Source of the DNA: Candidatus Coatesbacteria bacterium
GTDB taxonomy: Bacteria > RBG-13-66-14
DNA: 36,914 nt
Direction of reading: 5' to 3'
Assembly (NCBI GenBank): GCA_014728225.1
Contig: WJLX01000174.1
Location: forward strand, 1 to 36,914
Shown here piece after piece: positions 15,054 to 23,161 of this stretch. The first letter of the stretch is position 1; each line of letters opens with the position of its first letter. Below the pieces are notes generated by a model. That model was not told the DNA's origin. It saw nothing but the letters and a program-made list of their open reading frames with translations, and ran no database searches. Made by a program: the position numbers and the translations under genes.

Positions 15054-15593
15054 TCAGCCCCGGTCATCGCCGGCCGCCGAGGGCTCGGCTGTGCCGCCCA
15101 GGAAGATGTAGTTGATCAAGACCAGAGCCACGCCGATGACGATCGCCGCGTCGGCGACGTTGAAGGAGGGCCAGACGAACTCGCCGACGTTGAAGCGCAG
15201 GAAATCGACCACGGCGCCCAGGCGGACGCGGTCGACGAGGTTGCCGAGGGCGCCGCCGATCACCAGGCCCAGGCCCCAGACGACGCCGCCGCGCGGGCGC
15301 TCCTCCAGCGCCAACCAGACGAGCATCAGCACGGCGGCCACCAGGGTGACCCCGACCAGGATCCAGCGCACCCCGGGCAGTTCCCGCAGGAAACCCCAGG
15401 CCACCCCGGTGTTCTGGTGGTGGATGAGGTGGAAGAAGTCGGGGATGACCACCAGTCCGTGATGCCGGGGGATCAGGTTCTCGACGAGGATCTTGCTGAT
15501 CTGGTCCAGGACCAGGGCCGCCAAACCGACGAACAGCCCCAGGCGGCGTTCGCCGAGGTTCTTCCAAAAAACCGGCCAACCGGGCCACTTCAC
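15054..15593 (-). CDS. lspA: Lipoprotein signal peptidase (signal peptidase II)
   Basis: The 179-residue inner-membrane aspartyl protease cleaves the signal peptides of diacylglyceryl-modified prolipoproteins. Four membrane segments are seen. The conserved blocks are NTGVAWGFL, GGALGNLVDR with the first catalytic Asp, and VVDFLRFNVG...FNVADAAIVIG with the second. A GTG start at 15593 is preferred because it overlaps the ileS stop codon in GTGA and gives a normal-length protein; longer frames run into ileS. The ileS-lspA order is a common bacterial arrangement. The enzyme is needed for the lipoproteins encoded at 20192, 20894 and 35678. Confidence 0.95.
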   Translation of the reverse strand: MKWPGWPVFWKNLGERRLGLFVGLAALVLDQISKILVENLIPRHHGLVVIPDFFHLIHHQNTGVAWGFLRELPGVRWILVGVTLVAAVLMLVWLALEERPRGGVVWGLGLVIGGALGNLVDRVRLGAVVDFLRFNVGEFVWPSFNVADAAIVIGVALVLINYIFLGGTAEPSAAGDDRG

Positions 15594-18370
15594 TCGATCA
15601 CCCCCAGCTCGCTGGCGCAGCGTCGGCAGACGGGCTCCTCGCCGGGCAGGCCGTCGACGAGTTCGGCCTCCACGTGCCAGCAGCGCGGGCACTTGTCACC
15701 GGGAGCCTCGGCAATCTCGACGGCGGCGCGGGCCTCGGTGGGCACCTCGCCGACGCCGTCCAGCGCCACACCGCTGACGATGAACAGGTCGCGCAGCTCG
15801 TCGGCACCGTAATCGGCCAGCAGCGTCGCCGTTTCCTCGTCGGCGGCGCGCAAGGTGACCGCGGCGTCCAGGGAGTTGCGTTTGGCGGCGCGGAAGGGCT
15901 CCAGGGCCTTGAGAACGTCCTCGCGCACGGCCATCAGGGTTTCCCAGCGGGCGGCGAGGTTCTCATCGCGCCGGACGGCGTTGTCCGGCCAGTCGGCCAG
16001 GTGGACCGAGTCCGCCCGCTCGCCGGGCAGGTACTCCCAGGCCTCGTCGGCGGTGTAGGCCAGGATCGGCGAGAGGTAGACGATCAGCGACTCGGCGAGG
16101 CGATAGAGCGCCGTCTGGGCGGCGCGGCGTTTGGGCGAGTCCGCCGCCGAGCAGTAGAGCCGGTCCTTGAGCACGTCGAGGTAGACCGCCGACAGGTCGA
16201 CGGCGCAGAAGTTGTGCAGCAGGTGGCTGGCGCGGTGGAACTCGTAGGCCTCGTAGGCCCGACGAACCTCGCCGCCGAGCAGGGCCAGGCGGTGCAGGGC
16301 CCAGCGGTCCAGCTCCAGCAGGGCCTCATCAGCGACGGCGTCCGTCGCCGGATCGAAGTCGCCCAGGTTGCCCAGCATGAAGCGCAGGGTGTTGCGGATG
16401 CGCCGGTAGGCCTCCGTGCTCTGCTTGATCAGCTCCTCGCCCAGGCCGATGTCCCGGGTGTAATCGCCCGAGGCGGCCCAGAGGCGCAGGATGTCGGCAC
16501 CCCAGCGGTTGCAGATGTCGTCGGGGTTGACGACGTTGCCCAGGCTCTTGTGCATCGCCCGGCCCGTCGGATCGACCACCCAGCCGTTGGTGACCACGGC
16601 GGAATACGGCGCCTGATCGCGCAGGGCCAGCGCCGTCAGCAAAGACACCTGGAACCAGCCCCGGTACTGGTCGCCGCCCTCGAGGTAGACGTCGGCGGGC
16701 CAGCGCAGGCCGTCTTCGGCGCGCTTGAGTACGGCGAGATGGCTGACGCCGCTCTCGAACCACACGTCGAGGATGTCCGTCTCGCGCTTGAAGCTCCCGC
16801 CCCCGCACTCGGGACAGGTCAACCCTTCGGGAACCAGGGTCTCGACGGGCTCGCTGAACCAGGCGTCGCAGCCCTGCTCACCGGCCAGGTCCCGGGCCCG
16901 GGCGGCGATCCGCTCGTCGAGGATCAGCTCGCCGCAGTCGGCGCAGTACAGTGCGGGGATCGGCACGCCCCAGGTCCGCTGCCGCGACAGGCACCAGTCC
17001 GGGCGCTGCTCGAGCATGGTGCGCATCCGCTCGGCGCCCCAAGCGGGAACCCAGTCGACCGCGGCGGCGGCGCGGACTGCCTTCCGGCGCAAATCGGCGT
17101 GATCGGCCTTGAGGAAATACTGCTCGGTGGCGCGGAAGATGACCGGCTGCTTGCAGCGCCAGCAGTGGGGGTAGGAGTGACCCACCTTGCCGTGGGCCAG
17201 CAGGGAGCCGTCGGCGCGCATCCGCTCGACGATCGGCTCGTTGGCCTCGAAGACGTGCAGCCCCGCCCACTCGGGCACTTGATCGGTGAAGCGGCCGGCG
17301 TCGTCCACCGGCATGACGACGGGCAGCTCGAAGCGTCGACCCGTGTAAAAATCCTCGGCGCCGTGACCCGGGGCGGTGTGGACCAGCCCCGTACCCTGCT
17401 CCAGGGTGACGTAATCGGCGGGCACGAAGACCACCCGCCGCTCGAGGAAGGGATGGCGGCAGACCAGCCCGAGCAGCTCCTCGCCCTTGAAGGCCTTCAA
17501 CTCCCGCGGTTTCTCCCAGCCCAGCTCCTCGTAAACGCCGTCGGCCAGGCCCTCGGCCAGCAGGTAGCGGGCGCCGTCGCGCTCGACCAGCAGGTAGCGC
17601 AGCTTGGGGTGCACGGCCACGGCGACGTTGGAGGGCAGGGTCCAGGGCGTGGTGGTCCAGATGACGGCGTAGGCGCCGTCGAGCTCGCCGTCCAACACCC
17701 CGTCCGGATCCTCGACGACGGGGAAGCGGACGTAGACCGAGTGGCTGAGGTGATCGGCGTACTCGACCTCGGCCTCGGCCAGGGCCGTGCCGCAGGAGGC
17801 GCACCAGTGGACGGGCTTGAGCCCCTTGTAGATGTAGCCCGCGGCCAGCAACTCGCGGAAGGAGTCCAGGGTGGTGTACTCGTAGCTCTTGTCGAGGGTC
17901 AGGTAGGGCTCTTCCCACAACCCCAGCACGCCGAGACGCTTGAACTGGCCGCGCATCTTGTCGACGAAACGCAGGGCGAACTCCCGGCAGGCCCGGCGCA
18001 CGGCCACCCGGTCCATCCCCTTGATCTTGTCGCCCAGCTTGCCCGCCACCTTGTGCTCGATCGGCAGCCCGTGACAGTCCCAGCCCGGCACGTAAGGGGC
18101 GTCCCGGCCGATCAGGGTCTGGAACTTGACGATGACGTCCTTCAGAATCTTGTTCAACGCCGTGCCGGCGTGGACCTCGCCGTTGGCGTAGGGCGGGCCG
18201 TCGTGAAGGATGAATTTTTCCCTTCCCGCGCGGGATGCACGGATTCGGCCGTAAAGGTCCAGCTCCTCCCAGCGCTCCAGCCTCGCCGGTTCGCTCTGCG
18301 GCAAGCCGGCGCGCATGGGAAACTTGGTCCGGGGCAGGTTGAGGGTCGCTTTATAGGGTTTGGCTGCCAT
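15590..18370 (-). CDS. ileS: Isoleucyl-tRNA synthetase
   Basis: The 926-residue cytoplasmic class I synthetase charges tRNA(Ile). The HIGH-type motif is in PPYANGEVHAGTALNKILKD, where the four residues read HAGT (67-70) instead of HIGH. The KMSKS-type motif is AMHKSLGN. Between them lies the editing domain, with WTTTPWTLPSNVAVAVHP. The C-terminus has the zinc-binding pairs CPRCW and CRRC of bacterial IleRS. The start at 18370 gives the usual N-terminus (LNLPRTKFPMRAGLP). A minus-strand promoter at 18429-18458 precedes it. The following lspA overlaps the stop codon. Confidence 0.96.
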   Translation of the reverse strand: MAAKPYKATLNLPRTKFPMRAGLPQSEPARLERWEELDLYGRIRASRAGREKFILHDGPPYANGEVHAGTALNKILKDVIVKFQTLIGRDAPYVPGWDCHGLPIEHKVAGKLGDKIKGMDRVAVRRACREFALRFVDKMRGQFKRLGVLGLWEEPYLTLDKSYEYTTLDSFRELLAAGYIYKGLKPVHWCASCGTALAEAEVEYADHLSHSVYVRFPVVEDPDGVLDGELDGAYAVIWTTTPWTLPSNVAVAVHPKLRYLLVERDGARYLLAEGLADGVYEELGWEKPRELKAFKGEELLGLVCRHPFLERRVVFVPADYVTLEQGTGLVHTAPGHGAEDFYTGRRFELPVVMPVDDAGRFTDQVPEWAGLHVFEANEPIVERMRADGSLLAHGKVGHSYPHCWRCKQPVIFRATEQYFLKADHADLRRKAVRAAAAVDWVPAWGAERMRTMLEQRPDWCLSRQRTWGVPIPALYCADCGELILDERIAARARDLAGEQGCDAWFSEPVETLVPEGLTCPECGGGSFKRETDILDVWFESGVSHLAVLKRAEDGLRWPADVYLEGGDQYRGWFQVSLLTALALRDQAPYSAVVTNGWVVDPTGRAMHKSLGNVVNPDDICNRWGADILRLWAASGDYTRDIGLGEELIKQSTEAYRRIRNTLRFMLGNLGDFDPATDAVADEALLELDRWALHRLALLGGEVRRAYEAYEFHRASHLLHNFCAVDLSAVYLDVLKDRLYCSAADSPKRRAAQTALYRLAESLIVYLSPILAYTADEAWEYLPGERADSVHLADWPDNAVRRDENLAARWETLMAVREDVLKALEPFRAAKRNSLDAAVTLRAADEETATLLADYGADELRDLFIVSGVALDGVGEVPTEARAAVEIAEAPGDKCPRCWHVEAELVDGLPGEEPVCRRCASELGVIE

Positions 18371-18428
18371 GGTTACCGTAGTGGAAAAGGGCTCGTGTCG
18401 ACGGAGTGAACAGTGGATAAGCGGGGCA

Positions 18429-18458
18429 AAAGTAGCAGCGCCCGGACCGGATTGTCAA
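18429..18458 (-). promoter_or_regulatory. Promoter for ileS-lspA
   Basis: On the minus strand a consensus TTGACA (18453-18458) is followed by 18 bp and TACTTT (18429-18434). The leader would be about 55 nt. I see no T-box leader features. Confidence 0.6.
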
Positions 18459-18480
18459 GACTCCCGCGGTGTCGACCGTC

Positions 18481-18690
18481 TCGGCGTCCCCCCGCGGCGA
18501 CCCACGCCCTCCACCCCGCTTCACCGACACCACCCCGACCCGGCCCCGGAACCGGCACGGTTTTTGCGGAGGCGCAGCGTTGCCGCCGCACCAACGGGCG
18601 CCGAGATGCAAAAACCGTGCCGGTTCCGGGGCCGGGGAAGCGATATCCTGCACGGTACGGGGAGTCTAGTCGCCGCGGGCGGGGCGCCGA
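18481..18690 (+). repeat. Nested palindromic element R5
   Basis: Outer arms 18481-18501 and 18669-18690 pair with one bulge and one mismatch. Inner arms 18539-18567 and 18608-18636 pair perfectly over 29 bp and contain the core. The innermost stem is short, CGTTG (18578-18582) with CAACG (18592-18596). Forward orientation. It lacks the GAAAAAC box seen in several other outer arms. It lies between two divergent promoters, and its right end is only 9 bp from the -35 box of the regulator gene. Confidence 0.85.
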
Positions 18691-18699
18691 AGAAATATC

Positions 18700-18728
18700 T
18701 TGCTACCAATACTCCCGCCTGTTACAAT
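18700..18728 (+). promoter_or_regulatory. Promoter for the NtrC-type regulator
   Basis: TTGCTA (18700-18705), a 17-bp spacer and TACAAT (18723-18728), preceded by TG as an extended -10, form a good sigma-70 site. The leader is about 50 nt. Confidence 0.75.
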
Positions 18729-18782
18729 TCGACACAGGCAGTGGCCGCTTCCGTTTCGCACTCCCGCTCGAAGGAGGGGTAG

Positions 18783-20132
18783 TTGAAAATCCTCATCGTC
18801 GACGATCACCAGCCGACCCTGGCCCTGTTGTCGGCCATCGTCAAGAAGGGTGACTACGAGCCCCTGACCACGGAACGGGCCAAAGAGGCCCTCAAACTGC
18901 TCAACGAGAAACAGATCGGCGTGGTGTTCACCGACCTGGTGATGCCCCAGATGGGCGGACTGGAGTTCCTCAAGCGGGCCAAGGCCGTCGAACCGGACCT
19001 GCCGATAATCGTAATGACGGGTCAGGGTACCATTGAGAGCGCCGTCGAGGCCATGCGTCACGGCGCCGAGGACTACCTGACCAAACCCATCGCCCGCAGC
19101 GAGGTGCTGCTGCAGATCGAGCGCGCCCTGGAAAAACGCCGCCTGGTGACCGAGAACCGGGAGCTGCGCGGCGAGCTGGCCGAGCGCTACTCCTACGACA
19201 AGCTGATCGGCAACTCGCGCCAGATGAAAGAGGTCTACTCGATCATCGCCAAGGTGGCCCCCTCCGACGTCACGGTGATGATCAGCGGTGAGAACGGCAC
19301 GGGCAAGGACCTGGTGGCCCGGGCGCTGCATTACAACTCCCGCCGCTCTGCGGGACCCTTCGTCAAGATCGACTGCACCGCCCTGCCCGAGGGGCTGTTG
19401 GAGAGCGAGCTCTTCGGTTACAAGAGAGGCGCCTTCACCGGAGCCGACCGCGACAAGCCGGGCCGGGTCGAAAACGCCGAAAACGGCACCTTGTTTCTCG
19501 ACGAGATCAGCGATCTGACGATGCCCCTGCAGGCCAAGGTGCTGCGCCTGATCCAGGAGCACCGCTTCGAGCGTCTGGGCGAGAACAAGACCCGCAGCGT
19601 CGACGTGCGCATCCTGGCGGCCACCAACCGTGACCTGGAGAAGGAGATCGAGCGCGGCGCCTTCCGCCGGGACCTCTTCTACCGCCTCAACGTCGTGCCC
19701 ATCGAGCTGCCACCGCTGCGGGAACGCGAGGGCGACGTGCTGCTGCTGGCCACCAGGCTGCTCGAGCGGACCTGCGAACGTTACGAGCGGCGCAGCGGCG
19801 GTTTCGAGCCCGAGGCCGTCGACGCCCTGATGCGCTACCGCTGGCCGGGCAACGTCCGCGAGCTGGAAAACCTGATCGAACGCCTGGTCGTCCTCGCCGA
19901 CGGCCAGACCGTCCGCGTCGGGCTGGACGACCTGCCCGACGATGTCGTCGCCGCCGAGGACAGCTTCCTCAGCCAGGCCGCGGCCCGCGACCTCTCCCTG
20001 GAGGAGCTGGAGAAGGAATATATCAAGGTCGTGCTGACCAAGACCGGCGGCCACAAAGCCAAGGCCGCCGAGCTGCTGGGCATCAACCGCAAGACCCTGC
20101 TGGAAAAGCGCAAGCGCTACGGCCTGGATTGA
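18783..20132 (+). CDS. Sigma-54-dependent response regulator (NtrC family)
   Basis: The 449-residue regulator has three domains in order. The receiver domain has the acidic pair Asp7-Asp8, phosphorylation site Asp51 in VVFTDLVMP, and Lys101. The AAA+ domain has Walker A GENGTGKD (169-176), the sigma-54-contacting GAFTGA (216-221) and Walker B LFLDEI. A Fis-type helix-turn-helix (KAKAAELLGINRKTLLEKRK) ends the protein. All residues needed for phosphorylation, ATP hydrolysis and sigma-54 contact are present. The start is a TTG with a strong AGGAGGGG upstream; an alternative ATG would cut into the receiver. No sensor kinase is adjacent, so it is an orphan here. Two lipoprotein genes follow on the same strand. 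Confidence 0.94.
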   Translation: MKILIVDDHQPTLALLSAIVKKGDYEPLTTERAKEALKLLNEKQIGVVFTDLVMPQMGGLEFLKRAKAVEPDLPIIVMTGQGTIESAVEAMRHGAEDYLTKPIARSEVLLQIERALEKRRLVTENRELRGELAERYSYDKLIGNSRQMKEVYSIIAKVAPSDVTVMISGENGTGKDLVARALHYNSRRSAGPFVKIDCTALPEGLLESELFGYKRGAFTGADRDKPGRVENAENGTLFLDEISDLTMPLQAKVLRLIQEHRFERLGENKTRSVDVRILAATNRDLEKEIERGAFRRDLFYRLNVVPIELPPLREREGDVLLLATRLLERTCERYERRSGGFEPEAVDALMRYRWPGNVRELENLIERLVVLADGQTVRVGLDDLPDDVVAAEDSFLSQAAARDLSLEELEKEYIKVVLTKTGGHKAKAAELLGINRKTLLEKRKRYGLD

Positions 20133-20191
20133 AGTTTTCCGCTGACGACAGGCTTCATCGTGCAACGACTCGACCAACACGGGTGGCTATC

Positions 20192-20857
20192 GTGCGTAGA
20201 ACTGGACTGATACTGCTGACGATCCTGCTGCTGGCCACGGCCTGCTCCACCAGCCTCGAGGGCTCGGGCAGCGGCAAGGGTCTCGAATGGGCCCGGGAAA
20301 AGGCCGAGCCCCTGGCCGCCCTCTGGGACCCCGACTACGAGGAGGCCGGCCTCGTCGGCCTGTGGGTCGACGGCCGGGGCGAGTTGGGCGAGGAGGCCGA
20401 CAACCCCGCCTGGGCCCTGGCCTACACCGCCCCGACTAAACAGGAACCCGTCGTGGTCGTCGTCGACTATGACGGCCTGGCGGGCCTGGTGCCCACCGAC
20501 GAGTTCGAGCTCGAGTTCGAGCAACCCCTCGACCGCTACGACGACGAGGACGTCCGCAGTTGGACGGCCGCCGCCGGCGAGGCGATGGAGGAGCACCCCG
20601 CCCCGCTGGAGGCCTACGACCGACTTCTCGGCGTCAGCTACGACGGCTACCTCTTCCAGAGCGATCTGGCCGCCGTGGGTTTCTTCGAAGAAGCCGACCA
20701 GCAGACCGAGTTCGACCCCGAGAGCTTCGACCTCTTCAGCCTGATGGAGGGCGCCTACGCCTTCGTCCTCGTCGACTGCGGCAGCGGCAGCGTCCTGCTC
20801 AAGAGCTGGGAGATCATGCCCCGCGGCTCAATGAACTGCCTTAACCGGCTAAACTGA
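20192..20857 (+). CDS. Predicted lipoprotein, first of a paralogous pair
   Basis: A GTG start at 20192, with GGGTGG 5 nt upstream, gives a 221-residue protein. Its N-terminus (RRTGLILLTILLLATAC) is a lipoprotein signal with the acylated cysteine at residue 18, although -3 is Ala rather than Leu. The mature domain is very acidic. Blocks shared with the next gene are GLVGLWVD, then DNPAW, and later EHP.PLEAYD followed by a beta-rich end. I recognise no family. The two genes are adjacent with 36 nt between them and arose by tandem duplication. The gene begins 59 nt after the regulator stop and may be in its operon. Confidence 0.75.
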   Translation: MRRTGLILLTILLLATACSTSLEGSGSGKGLEWAREKAEPLAALWDPDYEEAGLVGLWVDGRGELGEEADNPAWALAYTAPTKQEPVVVVVDYDGLAGLVPTDEFELEFEQPLDRYDDEDVRSWTAAAGEAMEEHPAPLEAYDRLLGVSYDGYLFQSDLAAVGFFEEADQQTEFDPESFDLFSLMEGAYAFVLVDCGSGSVLLKSWEIMPRGSMNCLNRLN

Positions 20858-20893
20858 GGCAAACCAACGTACTACCACGGGGGGAAACGACCG

Positions 20894-21529
20894 ATGAAAC
20901 GCCCGCTTTACCTACTGCTGATCGCCTTGATCCTGCCGGCCGGCTTCGGCTGCGACGGCGGCACCGGCGCCGATGACGACGGCGGCGGCGGCGATGGAGA
21001 CAAAACCCTCTCCTGGGCCCTGGCCAAGACCGATCCCCTGGCCGACGCCTGGGACGCCGCCAACAAGCTCGTCGGCCTCGTCGGCCTGTGGGTCGACGAG
21101 AACGGCGCCCTCGACGAGCAACCCGACAACCCCGCCTGGGCCGCCCTCTACACCAACCAGGCCGCCGACGCCGGCTACGGCGTCCTCGTCCACTACGACG
21201 GCGCCACCGAAAGCGATATCGAAGAGGGCCCGCCGGACCTGACCGTCGAGATCGAACCGCCCGCCGACGACAAGGTCGACGACCTGATCGACGCCGCCGT
21301 CGAGGCGCTGGAGAGCCACCCCGAGCCGCTGGAAGCCTACGATTACGCCTTCTGGGTCGGTTACGACGACCAGCTCACCCAGGGCGTCGTCGCCATGGTC
21401 AGCTTCTACGCCGAGACCGACCAGGACACCCAGTACGACGAGGATTACTTCGACCTGCCCGAGCCCTACGCCTACGTCATCCTCGACCTGGAGACCGAGC
21501 TGATCCTCTGGAGATCCTGGCTGTTCTAG
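20894..21529 (+). CDS. Predicted lipoprotein, second of a paralogous pair
   Basis: The 211-residue protein starts with a signal (MKRPLYLLLIALILPAGFGC) placing the lipidated cysteine at residue 20. A Gly/Asp-rich linker of about 16 residues follows. The mature domain aligns along its length with the preceding lipoprotein: LVGLVGLWVDENGAL, QPDNPAWAALY, ESHPEPLEAYD, then VAMVSFYAETDQDTQYDEDY. It is strongly acidic, with no detectable catalytic motif and no family I recognise. A strong terminator follows at 21544, so it closes the transcription unit that may begin with the NtrC-type regulator. Confidence 0.78.
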   Translation: MKRPLYLLLIALILPAGFGCDGGTGADDDGGGGDGDKTLSWALAKTDPLADAWDAANKLVGLVGLWVDENGALDEQPDNPAWAALYTNQAADAGYGVLVHYDGATESDIEEGPPDLTVEIEPPADDKVDDLIDAAVEALESHPEPLEAYDYAFWVGYDDQLTQGVVAMVSFYAETDQDTQYDEDYFDLPEPYAYVILDLETELILWRSWLF

Positions 21530-21543
21530 CGCGAAAACGCAGC

Positions 21544-21583
21544 GCCAACACCCCCGGTTCCTGCACCGGGGGTGTTGGCTGTT
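21544..21583 (+). terminator. Strong Rho-independent terminator
   Basis: GCCAACACCCCCGGT (21544-21558) pairs perfectly with ACCGGGGGTGTTGGC (21565-21579) around TCCTGC, followed by TGTTT. It ends the regulator/lipoprotein unit. Confidence 0.9.
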
Positions 21584-21617
21584 TCACGGTGGATGCGAAG
21601 TGAACGGGGGAACGTCA

Positions 21618-21646
21618 TTGCAGACTATATTAATCAGCAATATGAT
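21618..21646 (+). promoter_or_regulatory. Promoter for the GT4 gene
   Basis: TTGCAG (21618-21623), 17 bp and TATGAT (21641-21646) lie in a short AT-rich island. A second, weaker pair (TTGTTA at 21647, TATGCT at 21671) follows directly. Confidence 0.65.
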
Positions 21647-21727
21647 TTGTTATTGTCCGTGCGCAAGTGCTATGCTAATGGTTGAGACGGCAACCCGACC
21701 CCCGCTTCCCTCCTCTCCGCCGGAGCC

Positions 21728-22894
21728 ATGCGCCAGCTGCTGATCACCAGCGACTATCCGCCCAACAACCCCGGTGGGATGACCAACTACTACCGCGGTC
21801 TGGTCGGGCACCTGCCCGGCAGTGTCAACGTGCTGACCGTCCAGACCCCCGGCGGGCCGGAATACGACGGCGCCAGCCTGGTGCCCACCCTGCGCCTGCG
21901 ACCCTCGACGGGCTGGCTCGACCGCCTCGGCGGCCACCGCCGTTGGTATCACGCCGCCCGCCGCCTGATCGAGCGCCGCGGCATCGAGCTGGTCCATTGC
22001 GGTAACGCCAGCCCCTACCGCTGGGTCGTTCAGCGGCTGTGGCGCAAGACCGCAACCCCCTTCGTCATCTACTTCCACGGCAACGACGTGGCCCGGGCCG
22101 GCCGGCGCCTGGCCGGCTCCCCCTTCCACAGCCGAAGCTGGCGCCGCATCGCCGACGCCTGCAGCGCCTTCGTCGCCAACAGCGCCTACACCGCCCGCCT
22201 GGCCCGCAAACTGCTGCCCATCAGCGCCGACGACGTCATCGTTTGCCACCCCGGCGTCGATGACGCCTTCCTCGGACTGCGATACACCGCCGTCCTCGAT
22301 CACACCGGTCCGCCGCGGCTGCTCGGCCTGGGACGACTGTTGCCGCGCAAGGGCTTCGACACCGTCATCCGCGCTCTGGCCCTGCTAAAACGCCGCGGTC
22401 TCGAAGTCCACTATCGATTGGCCGGAGGCGGCGATCAGACCCCCTACCGTCGGCTGGCCGCCCAACACGGCGTCGCCGAGCAGGTCGAGTTCCTCGGCTT
22501 CGTCGACGACGATTTCATCCCCGACCTGCTACGCTGGGCCGACGCCTTCAGCATGGTCTCCCGTCTCGAAGACCACGGCACCGACGTCGAAGGCTTCGGC
22601 ATCGTCTATCTCGAGGCCGGCGCCCTCGGCCGCCCCGTCGTCGCCGGACGCTCCGGCGGGGTCGAGGACGCCGTACTCGACGGCCGCACCGGTCTCCTCG
22701 TCGACGACCCCGGCTCCCCCGCCGCTGTGGCCGACGCCCTCGAACAACTGCTCCGCCATCCCAACCTGGCCCGCCGCCTCGGCCACAACGGCTACGAACG
22801 CGTCAACGGCGAATTCAACTGGGACCGCCTGGCCGGACGCCTCTACGACAACCTGCGACGCCGATTGGAAAACCGGCGGGCCGAAGCCGGTTAA
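21728..22894 (+). CDS. GT4-family glycosyltransferase
   Basis: The 388-residue protein is a GT-B fold, retaining glycosyltransferase of family 4. The N-terminal acceptor domain begins MRQLLITSDYPPNNPGGMTN, with the glycine-rich loop of the family. The donor domain starts near LLGLGRLLPRKGFDTVI and holds the EX7E-type motif in DVEGFGIVYLEAGALGRPVV, followed by AGRSGGVEDAV. Such enzymes build cell-surface glycans or glycolipids from nucleotide sugars at the inner face of the membrane. Donor and acceptor are unknown. It is a single gene between a promoter and a terminator. GGAG lies very close to the ATG, so the start is somewhat uncertain. Confidence 0.88.
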   Translation: MRQLLITSDYPPNNPGGMTNYYRGLVGHLPGSVNVLTVQTPGGPEYDGASLVPTLRLRPSTGWLDRLGGHRRWYHAARRLIERRGIELVHCGNASPYRWVVQRLWRKTATPFVIYFHGNDVARAGRRLAGSPFHSRSWRRIADACSAFVANSAYTARLARKLLPISADDVIVCHPGVDDAFLGLRYTAVLDHTGPPRLLGLGRLLPRKGFDTVIRALALLKRRGLEVHYRLAGGGDQTPYRRLAAQHGVAEQVEFLGFVDDDFIPDLLRWADAFSMVSRLEDHGTDVEGFGIVYLEAGALGRPVVAGRSGGVEDAVLDGRTGLLVDDPGSPAAVADALEQLLRHPNLARRLGHNGYERVNGEFNWDRLAGRLYDNLRRRLENRRAEAG

Positions 22895-22915
22895 CAATGC
22901 CGTCCCGTTAACGCC

Positions 22916-22944
22916 GACCCGACCGCCAGCCGGTCGGGTCTTCC
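22916..22944 (+). terminator. Rho-independent terminator after the GT4 gene
   Basis: GACCCGACCG (22916-22925) pairs perfectly with CGGTCGGGTC (22931-22940) around CCAGC, followed by TTCC. It sits just left of R6. Confidence 0.75.
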
Positions 22945-22954
22945 GTTGCGCACA

Positions 22955-23152
22955 CCCGGGCGATCCTGGAAAAACCCACAGTAATCCGGCTCGCGCTGCA
23001 GCCGGACACGCCGGAACCGGCACGGTTTTTGCGGAGGCCGACCGTTATCCTCGTTCGTAACGGTCGCCGAGATGCAAAAACCGTGCCGGTTCCGGCGGTC
23101 GGGGATACCGGGGGGCGCATGGTGGTGGGCTGTTTTTCCAGGATCGCCCGGG
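22955..23152 (+). repeat. Nested palindromic element R6
   Basis: Outer arms 22955-22978 and 23126-23152 pair with a small bulge and share the GGAAAAAC/GTTTTTCC box. Inner arms 23009-23032 and 23074-23097 pair perfectly over 24 bp with the core. The innermost stem GACCGTTA (23040-23047) with TAACGGTC (23058-23065) is 8 bp. Forward orientation. It lies between convergent genes, 10 bp from the stop of the minus-strand GT90 gene. Confidence 0.92.
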
Positions 23153-23161
23153 GGAAACGGT

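Noticed and set aside
15674-18409. A 911-residue ORF on the plus strand opposite ileS
   Set aside because: It is a shadow of ileS caused by high GC at third codon positions, with a low-complexity Gln/Gly/Val-rich product and no family match.
10136-18477. Shared CCCGCGGTGTCGACC near 10138 and 18463 as a second repeat family
   Set aside because: Only this 15-base match is shared, with no flanking similarity or symmetry. It may be chance or a short regulator site, so I do not list it as a feature.
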